Assembly: GCA_017626295.1 (NCBI GenBank)
Contig: JAGAJB010000011.1
Location: 41,884 to 105,883 of the forward strand
Direction: 5' to 3'
Source of the DNA: Clostridia bacterium
GTDB lineage: Bacteria > Bacillota > Clostridia > Oscillospirales > Acutalibacteraceae
Length of the DNA: 64,000 nucleotides
The notes beneath the pieces are model-generated. The model saw only the letters and a list, made by a program, of their open reading frames with translations. It was not told the DNA's origin and searched no databases. Below, one piece after another: positions 13,936 through 22,601 of this stretch (the first letter of the stretch is position 1; each line of letters starts with the position of its first letter). Both the position numbers and the translations under genes were made by a program.

Positions 13936-16294
13936 TATTTTAGCAGGTGGCAGCATAAGAAGACTTTTTACAGTTCCTATGATTATATGCATTGTCATAT
14001 TTGCCCTAAGTTTGTTATCTGATATATTTTTCAGTCCCGGTACTTATTGGTACGGTGACGAGGTTTCCGGCCTTATTCCAATGCTAAAATCAGAAGCACT
14101 CAGTTTAACACGCAAGTACTATACGCCGTGTTATTATCTCTCTATCGGCTACGCAGCGTCCGGTATTGAATTATTTGCAGGCTTGATTTTTGCCGTTTTA
14201 CAGTTCAACTTCCTGCTTAATAAAAAAAGTTGCTATACTCAGTTGAGTTTTGCGGTGGGAAGACGACAACTGTATTTCAACAAAGTGTTTTTCCCTGTTA
14301 TGATTGCCACAAGTATTACCGTAGCCTTAAAAGTTCTTGCCGCTATATTTAACGCATTTTATTTAGGTTTAAGTTTTAACCTGGTTATAGGAGTAATTAT
14401 AAACATCCTTACAACTTTTGCGCCCTTCTTGGAAGGTTATGCTATTGGCGTTATAGGTCATATGTTTACCGCAAGAAAGCCCGAGGCTTATCTGCTTATT
14501 GCTTCCATTATGACTCTTCCGGAAGCCATATCCGGTGTTCTCGAAAATATTTTTTCACACACCCTTTACGGTTACGATGCTATGATGAACAGTTTCGTTT
14601 TCGACACCATTACAACGGAATTCAGCAGTTACAGTTATTCTATTGCATCTTCTGATTGTTTCCCTATTTTTGAAAAAACGGACTTTTTACCCGAGTTCAT
14701 TTATGCAACTGTTTGTACACTTATATCTGTACTAGCCTTGGTTTTATGTAAAATCTATTTCGTTAACCGTTTCAAAGCCGAGCAAAGCGGAGTAAGAGGT
14801 AAATCAAGGGTTGCACTTGTTTTATCCTGCATAACACTTCCCTTGTTATTGGTAAATTCGTACGGGCTTTTTGCAGAGTACTTATCAGATAATTCATATC
14901 CTTTTGCCCCTGTTTTTATAATAGGTATAATATTAAGTGCAATTTTATCGATTATCTTTTGTCTTGTAGTTACGTGGAGTCCTAAGAAAATCGCTTACGG
15001 TGCAACGGCAGCAGGTATCGGCATTGCGTTGCAACTTACCGTTATGGTAATAGGTTTTACAGGCGGTTTCGGCTACGCAACACGGGTACCCGATGTAAAG
15101 GAAATCGAATCAGTTAATATAACACTTCCCTTTGAAGATATGGGTTATGTGAATTTGGAAAACGAGTTTTTCTCTTCCGCCTGGTCTTACGGTGAAACAA
15201 TTACTTTAACCGAAGAGTATGAATTTGAAATCGCCCACAACATACATAAAGCAGTTATTGATGACAGAAGCGAAGATACAGGAGTACGGCTTGAAGTATA
15301 TTACACAATGAAAGACGGCAAAACGCTCGCCCGTTCATATTCAAATATAAGCGAAACCGCGTTAGATGAATTTATGAATATATGGGAAGCCCAAGAAATC
15401 AAAGATCGCCTGGGTGTAATACTGAATGTCCTGGACGCTAAAGAATTATACGAAAGTAAGCAATCCGATACTCCCGCAAGCGATAGTTACTCTATTGGAT
15501 ATTACTATGATTATGAATCCGATTTTGATTATTCAAGTTATTATCCGTCATCCATTTCGCTTTACAAAGAGACGTCAATAATTTCAAAAGATTATAATGT
15601 CACAAAAATCAGTTCATTTTATGACTCTGTTCACTCAGAAGATTATGAAGCCTTCAATAAAGAACTGATGGAAGCACTATATAAAGATGCATGTACCCTT
15701 AGCGCTGAAGAATGGTTCAAGCCGAAAAAAGAATTAGGTGTTATAACCTTTGAAGATACCACAAGTATCCGTGATGCTGCGAAAACACTTAATATGTTCG
15801 GTTACACATTCTATGTTAATTCCGATATGACTAACACTCTTAAAGTTCTTGACAAATATGGGTACACTAAGTATTTTGAAACGAAAAAGCAGATTGAAAA
15901 AGCCCATTTGGCGGATATAGAGGAAGTTACACGTTGGATGCAGGTTGATTTAACTTATGTTTACGGCGAACAAGAAGGTCATTTACCATACTTCGCACAA
16001 AACAACCCATATATCATCGATTACCTTACCGAATGCGGATATTGTAATATTTCCTCATACGAAGATGAGTGGTATTATGATGAGTATGACACATATTCCT
16101 ACTTAGACGGTCTTTTAGGAAGTGAAGAAATACCGTCACCCAAACAGGAAGAAATAACCGACCTTGCAACAGCACAGAAACTGTTTGACGAAGCCTTTAT
16201 GGCATACAACGTAGGAAATGACGGTAAATTCTTTGTAGTCAAATACACTGACGGAACCGGCAGTATGCTTGTTATCCCAAATAAAACAAAATAA
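13907..16294 (+). CDS. ABC transporter permease with large C-terminal extracytoplasmic domain
   Basis: A 795-residue protein. Residues 1 to about 395 hold eight to ten hydrophobic membrane segments, of the kind found in ABC-2-type permeases paired with YtrA/YtrB genes. Residues 400-795 are soluble, acidic and Tyr/Asp/Ser-rich (for example YYYDYESDFDYSSYYPSS) and resemble the DUF6449 region seen in some Firmicutes permeases; that family label is from memory and tentative. Permease plus big soluble domain suggests a sensing or substrate-binding role at the cell surface. GGAGG lies 12 bases before the start; it is the last gene of the GntR-ABC operon and is followed by a hairpin terminator. Confidence 0.8.
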   Translation: MKKSRQSSNDILAGGSIRRLFTVPMIICIVIFALSLLSDIFFSPGTYWYGDEVSGLIPMLKSEALSLTRKYYTPCYYLSIGYAASGIELFAGLIFAVLQFNFLLNKKSCYTQLSFAVGRRQLYFNKVFFPVMIATSITVALKVLAAIFNAFYLGLSFNLVIGVIINILTTFAPFLEGYAIGVIGHMFTARKPEAYLLIASIMTLPEAISGVLENIFSHTLYGYDAMMNSFVFDTITTEFSSYSYSIASSDCFPIFEKTDFLPEFIYATVCTLISVLALVLCKIYFVNRFKAEQSGVRGKSRVALVLSCITLPLLLVNSYGLFAEYLSDNSYPFAPVFIIGIILSAILSIIFCLVVTWSPKKIAYGATAAGIGIALQLTVMVIGFTGGFGYATRVPDVKEIESVNITLPFEDMGYVNLENEFFSSAWSYGETITLTEEYEFEIAHNIHKAVIDDRSEDTGVRLEVYYTMKDGKTLARSYSNISETALDEFMNIWEAQEIKDRLGVILNVLDAKELYESKQSDTPASDSYSIGYYYDYESDFDYSSYYPSSISLYKETSIISKDYNVTKISSFYDSVHSEDYEAFNKELMEALYKDACTLSAEEWFKPKKELGVITFEDTTSIRDAAKTLNMFGYTFYVNSDMTNTLKVLDKYGYTKYFETKKQIEKAHLADIEEVTRWMQVDLTYVYGEQEGHLPYFAQNNPYIIDYLTECGYCNISSYEDEWYYDEYDTYSYLDGLLGSEEIPSPKQEEITDLATAQKLFDEAFMAYNVGNDGKFFVVKYTDGTGSMLVIPNKTK

Positions 16295-16301
16295 TATAGA
16301 A

Positions 16302-16338
16302 ACGGTGTATCCGATTTTTTCGGATACACCGTAATTTT
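16302..16338. terminator. Terminator between the ABC operon and rmuC
   Basis: A 13-base-pair perfect stem (ACGGTGTATCCGA with TCGGATACACCGT) with a T-rich loop, lying between the two convergent stop codons; A/T-rich tails on both sides suggest use in both directions. Confidence 0.85.
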
Positions 16339-17605
16339 ATTCTTCTATTTGAAAAAACTGTTCTGCGGCAGAACTTTCTATTGCCTCTACACCTTTGAGT
16401 TTTTTCTGAATAATGTCATTTCGTTTCTGTGCCTCGTCAAGCGATTTGCCTGCTTCGTCAATTTTCTTTCGAGCCTTTTCAAGAACAGTACCGAATGTTT
16501 CATACTGTGATTTAGCAACAGAAAGAAGTTTTCTTACTTCGTCCGCTTTCTCGTTAATAGCCATAGCCTTAAATCCCATAGCGAAAGAATTAAGAAGTGC
16601 AGTAATAGTTGAGGGTCCTGCTACCATAACATTGTGTGCCTGTAATTTTTCGGCAATACCGCTTTTTGAAGAAGCGATTTCAGCATAAAGACCTTCTGTT
16701 GCAAGGTAAAGTACTGCGAAAGGTGTTGTCTGCGGAACGCAGATGTATTTCTTTATTTCCTTTGCCTCAGCAAGAACTCTGTCCTCAAGGGCTTTTCTTG
16801 CTGTTTTCAAGGCTTCCGGGTCTGCATTATCTGCCGCATCGCAAACTCTCACATAATCCTCAAGAGGAAATTTCGAGTCAATAGGAAGATAAACGTCTTC
16901 ACCCTTTTGGTCACTGTTGGGGAAACGTATTGCAAATTCAACACGCTCCATATTGTTTTTTGGTGAATAGTTTTTAACGTAAAGGCCGGGAATAGTTTGG
17001 TCAAGGATGGATTTAAGTTGAACTTCTGCCCAAGTACCGCGAGCCTTTACATTGGTAAGAATTCTGTTAAGAGATGTTACGTTGGTTGTAACCCCCTGTG
17101 AAAGTTCTTTCATTTCACCCAATGATTTATAAACGTTTTCAAGTTGTTCCGAAACTGTTTTGAAAGAAGAATTAAGTCGGGTAGTTAGGGTTGATGTAAG
17201 TTTTTCATCAACAGTTACCCTCATTTCTTCCAACTTTTTCTCATTGCTTTCTTGCATACGCGCAATGGACTCTGAAAATACCCTTGTCTGTTTTTCGGAA
17301 CTCTGAGCATTTTGCTCCTGAATTGATTTAAGTGAAGCACTGACCTTTTCCGTAAGGTCAATTCTGCTCTGATAATTTTCTTTGAGCATTTCGTTTAACT
17401 TCACTTCGATTTTACCGAGAGCCGCCGTTGTTTCCTGCCGTGATTCTTTTCCCGCACGGGCCATTTCCTCACGGTTACGGCGAAATTCTTCGTAAATAGC
17501 ATCATTATCCTTGCCCTTTTTCAAAGAAATAACAAGTACAATGCAAACTATACTCAGCGCAACTGTTAATGCGCCGAATAATATAACTAATGTTTCTATA
17601 TTCAT
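16337..17605 (-). CDS. rmuC: DNA recombination protein RmuC
   Basis: A 422-residue protein with an N-terminal membrane anchor (about 4-28), a long coiled coil (about 35-185, rich in Glu/Lys/Gln) and the conserved RmuC nuclease-like domain (about 185-370) with GTWAEVQLKSIL, LPIDSKFPLEDY and the C-terminal NSFAMGFKAMAI. RmuC proteins limit inversion-type rearrangements of DNA in E. coli, but the biochemical activity is not settled. Here it is the last gene of the malQ-HAD-dockerin-glpK operon, 9 bases after glpK, with no obvious functional link. Confidence 0.9.
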   Translation of the reverse strand: MNIETLVILFGALTVALSIVCIVLVISLKKGKDNDAIYEEFRRNREEMARAGKESRQETTAALGKIEVKLNEMLKENYQSRIDLTEKVSASLKSIQEQNAQSSEKQTRVFSESIARMQESNEKKLEEMRVTVDEKLTSTLTTRLNSSFKTVSEQLENVYKSLGEMKELSQGVTTNVTSLNRILTNVKARGTWAEVQLKSILDQTIPGLYVKNYSPKNNMERVEFAIRFPNSDQKGEDVYLPIDSKFPLEDYVRVCDAADNADPEALKTARKALEDRVLAEAKEIKKYICVPQTTPFAVLYLATEGLYAEIASSKSGIAEKLQAHNVMVAGPSTITALLNSFAMGFKAMAINEKADEVRKLLSVAKSQYETFGTVLEKARKKIDEAGKSLDEAQKRNDIIQKKLKGVEAIESSAAEQFFQIEE

Positions 17606-17614
17606 AAATTTCCT

Positions 17615-19120
17615 TTATCTTTCTTCCCAATCTTTAGAACGTTCAACCGCCTTATGCCAGCCTTTAAGGGAGGCTTCTCTTGTATCGTTATCGATAGAGG
17701 GAACGAAAATTCTGTCAACTTCGCGAACTCTTTCAATTTCATCAAAGTCTTTCCAGAAGCCGACTGCAAGACCTGCCATATAAGCAGCACCGAGAGCAGT
17801 TGTTTCAACAAGTTTGGGACGGTTAACCTTTGATGAGGTAAGGTTTGCCTGAATTTGCATCATAACGTTACTTACGGAAGCACCGCCGTCAACACGCATT
17901 TCGCTCATAATAATATTACTGTCTTTTGACATTGCTTCTACAAGGTCTGTTACCTGATAAGCAATACTCTCAAGAACGGCTCTTGCAAAGTGTGCGTGGT
18001 TTACGCCCCTGGTAAGACCCACAATGCAACCTCTTGCATACATATCCCAATAAGGTGCGCCGAGTCCTGTAAAAGCAGGCACAAGGTAAATACCGTTTGC
18101 ATCTTTTACGCTTTCTGCCAGGAAATCGCATTCGCTCGGTTCAGAAATAAGCCTCAACTCATCACGGAGCCATTTGATAACCGAGCCTGCATTAAATGCA
18201 CTGCCCTCAAGGTCATAAGTAACTTTTCCGTTAACACCCCAGGCGATACCTTCAATAAGATTATTTTTTGAATGAATACGCTTGTCACCTGTGTTCATAA
18301 GAAGGAAACAGCCTGTTCCGTAGGTATTCTTTGCCTGACCTGCGTTAAAGCAAGCCTGACCGAAAAGTGCTGCCTGCTGGTCGCCGATAGCACCTGAAAT
18401 GGGGATACCTGCCAACGATTTAAGGCCGGGAACATCTTCGGAAACATAGCCGTAAACCGAACTGCTTTCACGAACTTCGGGAAGAATACTCATAGGAATT
18501 CCCAATTCGTTACAAAGGTGTTCATCCCAACAAAGTTTTTCAATATCGAAAAGCATCGTTCTTGCGGCATTACTGTAGTCGGTTATATGTACCTGTTTAT
18601 TTGTAAGGTTCCAGATAAGCCACGTTTCAACAGTACCAAAAATGAGTTTTCCCTCTGCGGCAAGTGTACGGGCTTCCGGAACATTGTCAAGAATCCATTT
18701 GATTTTTGTTGCGCTGAAATAAGCATCTATAAGCAGACCCGTGTGTTCCTTAACGTAATCTTCAAGTCCGTCTGCTTTTAACTTTTCACAAATCGGTGCT
18801 GTTCTTCTGCATTGCCACACAATAGCATTGTAAACAGGTTTACCTGTTTCTTTATCCCAGAGAATTGTAGTTTCGCGCTGATTCGTGATACCGATAGCGG
18901 CAATTTCCTTGGGGTCAATTTTGCCGTTCATAAGTGCCGCAGAAAGAGAACGGAGTTGTGAATCAAGTATTTCGTAAGGGTTATGCTCAACCCAACCTGA
19001 GTTGGGATAAATCTGTTCAAACTCAAATTGTGCTTTGGATACAATTCTGCCCTTTTTATCAAATACTATTGTTCTTGATGATGTAGTACCTTGGTCGAGA
19101 GCGAGAACATATTTTTTCAT
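17615..19120 (-). CDS. glpK: Glycerol kinase
   Basis: Phosphorylates glycerol to sn-glycerol 3-phosphate with ATP (FGGY family). The 501-residue protein has the N-terminal LALDQGTTSSR, the ITNQRETTILWD region with the glycerol-binding NQRET, and the C-terminal RVDGGAS. The length is normal. The ATG at 19120 is 9 bases after AGGAG; the TTG two codons earlier is not needed. No glpF or glpD is next to it. Its operon neighbours are malQ, a HAD phosphatase and a dockerin protein, which may simply reflect general carbon metabolism. Confidence 0.96.
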   Translation of the reverse strand: MKKYVLALDQGTTSSRTIVFDKKGRIVSKAQFEFEQIYPNSGWVEHNPYEILDSQLRSLSAALMNGKIDPKEIAAIGITNQRETTILWDKETGKPVYNAIVWQCRRTAPICEKLKADGLEDYVKEHTGLLIDAYFSATKIKWILDNVPEARTLAAEGKLIFGTVETWLIWNLTNKQVHITDYSNAARTMLFDIEKLCWDEHLCNELGIPMSILPEVRESSSVYGYVSEDVPGLKSLAGIPISGAIGDQQAALFGQACFNAGQAKNTYGTGCFLLMNTGDKRIHSKNNLIEGIAWGVNGKVTYDLEGSAFNAGSVIKWLRDELRLISEPSECDFLAESVKDANGIYLVPAFTGLGAPYWDMYARGCIVGLTRGVNHAHFARAVLESIAYQVTDLVEAMSKDSNIIMSEMRVDGGASVSNVMMQIQANLTSSKVNRPKLVETTALGAAYMAGLAVGFWKDFDEIERVREVDRIFVPSIDNDTREASLKGWHKAVERSKDWEER

Positions 19121-19166
19121 AAACAAACACTCCTAACAGATGTTTTGAAACTTGATTTATTTCAGT

Positions 19167-20201
19167 TTACCATTGGAAATTATCGTAGGTCACGGTTACT
19201 CTTGTTCCGTACTGCACACCTCTGAGTTCAGCAGAGAGAATTGAACTGATACCCATTGTCGAATTTACAAGATACATATCTGTTTCATATGTAGTGGTAT
19301 ATGAAACAACGTTTGCTGTTTCGGTGTCGAAAACAAGAGTCGCAACGGCATTTTTTACATTTCTGCGTTTTGCGTCTTCCATTGTGTTGGCTGCAAAAAC
19401 ACTTTCGAGAACACTCTCGGAATCCTCTTTAATAAGCTCCGTGTTAAAAATATCTGCATAAGCTGTCTGACTGATATTTTCAATTTCACTGTCGGGAAGC
19501 GCAACTTTTATAGTCATAAGCCCTGCACCGTCGTAAGAAACCTCTGCACCGAAAACATCATCAGCCGAAAGTTTAGAAACATAATCTTCACCCTCAACAG
19601 ACATTGCGTTGTATGTATTTGTGCCTTTAATAATAGTCTGTGCTTCTTCGGGTTCAGTTTCCGTAATTATCATATCTTTAACTAACTGGGCGACACTTTC
19701 TGCTGAGTTTCCGAAGTTAATACCTACAAGAGTAACTTCTTTAATATTAAAGTTAATTACATCCGCCGCCTCACTTCTTGTAAAACCCGGATGTTCCGTC
19801 TTTACTCTGTTAAGGCAAGTATTGAAAACTGCAATTGCCGCTTCGGGAGAATTTACGTTAATTACATCATCCTTATAACCTGTAAAACCGCTGAAGGCGC
19901 CTGAAGGCTGAAGAGAAACAAGCCCCGATACACCGCGAAGAATCTGGCGTGCATCAAAAACAGATACTGCGCCGTCATTATTTACGTCAGCACGGTTAAA
20001 CGCATCTTCATCAGTGATGTTTTTAAGGCCTGCCGCTGCCATAAGAGCAAGGCGGGCATCACCCGTATCCACTGCGCCGTTTCCGTCAATATCGCCGTAT
20101 AAAATATCGCTTTCAAAAATAGCCGAGGCAGAAAACGATGTTGCCATTATTGTAAATAACATTACAACTACTGTAATTATTGAAATAATCTTCTTTATCA
20201 T
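19167..20201 (-). CDS. Secreted protein with N-terminal dockerin-like domain
   Basis: A 344-residue exported protein: signal peptide (about 1-27, ends SASA), then at residues 35-93 a type I dockerin-like pair of calcium loops, DIDGNGAVDTGDARLAL and DVNNDGAVSVFDARQIL, separated by 21 residues. The remaining 250 residues are not recognised; they look like a beta/alpha domain with many Thr/Val. In classical cellulosomal enzymes the dockerin is normally C-terminal; here it is N-terminal, and no cohesin gene is in the window. The protein may attach to a scaffold or simply bind calcium at the wall. It sits between the HAD and glpK genes, with GGGAGG before the start. Confidence 0.82.
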   Translation of the reverse strand: MIKKIISIITVVVMLFTIMATSFSASAIFESDILYGDIDGNGAVDTGDARLALMAAAGLKNITDEDAFNRADVNNDGAVSVFDARQILRGVSGLVSLQPSGAFSGFTGYKDDVINVNSPEAAIAVFNTCLNRVKTEHPGFTRSEAADVINFNIKEVTLVGINFGNSAESVAQLVKDMIITETEPEEAQTIIKGTNTYNAMSVEGEDYVSKLSADDVFGAEVSYDGAGLMTIKVALPDSEIENISQTAYADIFNTELIKEDSESVLESVFAANTMEDAKRRNVKNAVATLVFDTETANVVSYTTTYETDMYLVNSTMGISSILSAELRGVQYGTRVTVTYDNFQW

Positions 20202-20217
20202 ATTATCCTCCCTACTA

Positions 20218-21009
20218 TTATTTGATTGCTTCTAAAATATCTTTAACCGAAGAAAGAATATAATCGGGTTTTACATCCGATTTTTTGTAATCTTCAAGGG
20301 TTGTTTCACCGGAAAGAACAAGCACCGAGGTAACGCCTGCATTTATACCCGTTTTAACGTCGGTATAAATTCTATCGCCTACCATAGCAATATTTTCGTA
20401 AGGCACACCCTGTGCTTTTGCGATAATATCTATCATAGTTCTGTCGGGTTTGCCTAAAAACCGCGGGCGTCTTTTTACCGCCTGTTCAAACATATCCGCG
20501 AAACTTCCGCAGTCAGGAAGGTATCTGCCTCCTTCAATAGGGCAAACCATATCGATATTGGTTGCATAATAATCTGCACCGCCATCCAACAAATCGCAAA
20601 CTGTACGGATTTTTTTATAATCAAGTTCCGTATCATAACCGAGAAGCACCGTGTCGGCATCCTCACCTGTTTCGCTCATATCAACATCATAATTTTTAAG
20701 TTCATTCTTAAGTGACTTTGTACCGCAAACATAAACTTTGCTGCCCTTTTTATTTTCTTCCAAAAACATACCTGCAGCCATACCCGAAGTAAAAACATTT
20801 TCGTTTTCGCAAGGGAAACCTAAGGAACGCATTTTATCAACATAATCTGATGCGCTTTTTGAAGAGTTGTTTGTAAGGAAAATAAAGTTTTTACCCTGTT
20901 CTTTTAAAGTGCAAAGAAACTCCTTTGCGCCGTCAATAGGGTCATAACCTAAATTCACCGTGCCGTCCATATCAAGTAAGAATAACGTTATATCTTTTAA
21001 TTCTGCCAT
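20218..21009 (-). CDS. HAD-IIA family sugar/nucleotide phosphatase (NagD/AraL-like)
   Basis: A 263-residue cytoplasmic phosphatase with the four HAD motifs: LLDMDGTVN (catalytic Asp), TNNSS, GKPDR with Lys, and GDRIYTD. The cap between motifs II and III is the C2a type of the NagD/p-nitrophenyl phosphatase group, which dephosphorylates small sugar phosphates, glycerol phosphate or nucleotides. As glpK is two genes downstream, a glycerol-phosphate or sugar-phosphate substrate is possible but unproven. It follows malQ by 4 bases, so it is co-transcribed with it. Confidence 0.88.
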   Translation of the reverse strand: MAELKDITLFLLDMDGTVNLGYDPIDGAKEFLCTLKEQGKNFIFLTNNSSKSASDYVDKMRSLGFPCENENVFTSGMAAGMFLEENKKGSKVYVCGTKSLKNELKNYDVDMSETGEDADTVLLGYDTELDYKKIRTVCDLLDGGADYYATNIDMVCPIEGGRYLPDCGSFADMFEQAVKRRPRFLGKPDRTMIDIIAKAQGVPYENIAMVGDRIYTDVKTGINAGVTSVLVLSGETTLEDYKKSDVKPDYILSSVKDILEAIK

Positions 21010-21013
21010 TTTT

Positions 21014-22450
21014 TTACCTTCCGTAAAGTCTGTTTAATTCTTTATATTTCTCGGTGTTTATAAGTCCGAGTTGTTCTTTTGTAATCCTGTAAAGCCAGTT
21101 GCCGTGGGCTCTGCCGGGAACATTAAGGCGGGTATCGTTACCGTAACCCAATAAATCCTGTACAGGAAAAATTGTAAGCCCTGCGTTACTTGACATTATT
21201 GTTCTGATAATTGCCTGACAGCCTTTTTCATTCCACTCCTGAGGGTTACACGCACAATATTTCATAATATCGTTTTTAATATCCATCGGGGTTTCCCACA
21301 AATAACCCAAAAGGGTGTTGTTATCGTGAGTTCCCGAATATGCAACGCTGTTATTTATGTAGTTGTGGGGTTTATGGGGAGTGTCACCGCCGAAGAAACC
21401 GAATTGGAATACCCGCATACCCGGGAAACCGCTTTCTTCAACGAGTTCTATAACTTCTTTTGTTATATCACCCAAGTCCTCGGCAATTATCAGTTTATCC
21501 CCTGCAACGCTTTTAAGTGTGTTTATGAGTTTCATACCCGGACCTTTAACCCATTTGCCCTCTTTTGCGGTTCCCGCATCACCTTTTACCGCCCAAAAAC
21601 TTTCAAATGCTCTGAAATGGTCTATTCTCACACCGTCAAAAAGATTCAAGGCGAATGAAATTCTGTCCTGCCACCATTTGAAATTGTCTTTTTCCATTTC
21701 ATCCCATTTATAAAGAGGATTGCCCCAAAGTTGACCGTCCTCCGCAAAATAATCGGGCGGAACGCCTGCAACATCGGTAAGGCGGTTGTTATCGTCCATC
21801 ATAAATAGATTTTTATTGAAATAAACGTCGGACGAATCAAAGGAAACGTAAATGGGAATATCGCCTATAATACCGATTCCTTTTTTGTTAGCGTAATCTT
21901 TAATTTTTGCCCACTGGGTAAAAAATTCAAACTGTATAAATCGCCAGCCGAATTCTATATCTTCATCAAAATCTTTTATTGACCAGGAAACCCATTCAGC
22001 ATCTTCGTTGGCATATTTTAAAGCCATAAATCTGCAGAAATCTTTTAAATGGGAGTTATTATCAATAAAAGAATTTATCTTATCTCTTAGTTCATTGTTA
22101 ACGCGCTTTGAGGCAGTTAAAAGAAGATTAACCCTTTTTTTACTTAATCTTTCAAACTCGCAGGAATAGGGGGTGTTCTGTCGGGCAGAATTTAATTCTT
22201 CCGATGTTATAAGTCTTTCTTCAAAAAGGCTCTCTAAATCCACAAAATAGGGATTACCGCCGAATGTGGAGTATGACTTATAGGGCGAATTGCACTTATC
22301 TACAAGACCGAAAGGTAAAACCTGCCAATACGAAAAACCGCCTGCCGAAAGAAAATCAACAAACTCCATCGCGGCTCTGCCGAAACTTCCGCACGAATAA
22401 TCACCCCAAAGGGAAGAAACGTGCATCAGCACACCACTTTTTCGTTCCAT
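21014..22450 (-). CDS. malQ: 4-alpha-glucanotransferase
   Basis: GH77 amylomaltase transferring glucan chains between maltodextrins. The 478-residue protein begins MERKSGVLMHVSSLWG and has the family marks GDIPIYVSFDSSDVY, DGVRIDHFRAFE (nucleophile Asp), AEDLG (acid/base Glu) and YSGTHDNNT. The open frame continues about 110 codons upstream, but the true start is 22450, with GAGAGGTG upstream and family homology starting there. First gene of a five-gene operon (malQ, HAD, dockerin protein, glpK, rmuC) with a promoter at 22487-22515. Confidence 0.95.
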   Translation of the reverse strand: MERKSGVLMHVSSLWGDYSCGSFGRAAMEFVDFLSAGGFSYWQVLPFGLVDKCNSPYKSYSTFGGNPYFVDLESLFEERLITSEELNSARQNTPYSCEFERLSKKRVNLLLTASKRVNNELRDKINSFIDNNSHLKDFCRFMALKYANEDAEWVSWSIKDFDEDIEFGWRFIQFEFFTQWAKIKDYANKKGIGIIGDIPIYVSFDSSDVYFNKNLFMMDDNNRLTDVAGVPPDYFAEDGQLWGNPLYKWDEMEKDNFKWWQDRISFALNLFDGVRIDHFRAFESFWAVKGDAGTAKEGKWVKGPGMKLINTLKSVAGDKLIIAEDLGDITKEVIELVEESGFPGMRVFQFGFFGGDTPHKPHNYINNSVAYSGTHDNNTLLGYLWETPMDIKNDIMKYCACNPQEWNEKGCQAIIRTIMSSNAGLTIFPVQDLLGYGNDTRLNVPGRAHGNWLYRITKEQLGLINTEKYKELNRLYGR

Positions 22451-22486
22451 AAGGTTACACCTCTCGAAGATAATAATACATATTAT

Positions 22487-22515
22487 AGTATACCAAACCC
22501 CTTGATTTTTGTAAA
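22487..22515 (-). promoter_or_regulatory. Promoter of the malQ operon
   Basis: Minus-strand TTTACA (22510-22515) and TATACT (22487-22492) with a 17-base spacer, about 37 bases upstream of malQ. Confidence 0.65.
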
Positions 22516-22562
22516 TAGACAAAGAGCCGAAACAGGTCTTGTTTTTATGTAAATATTGACAT

Positions 22563-22594
22563 AAAAATAAGGCTGTCGGTATACCAACAGCCTT
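22563..22594 (-). terminator. Terminator of the radical SAM gene
   Basis: A long near-palindromic stem (AAGGCTGT...ACAGCCTT, 22569-22594) followed on the minus strand by ATTTTTAT; it separates the radical SAM gene from malQ. Confidence 0.85.
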
Positions 22595-22601
22595 GAATTT
22601 A

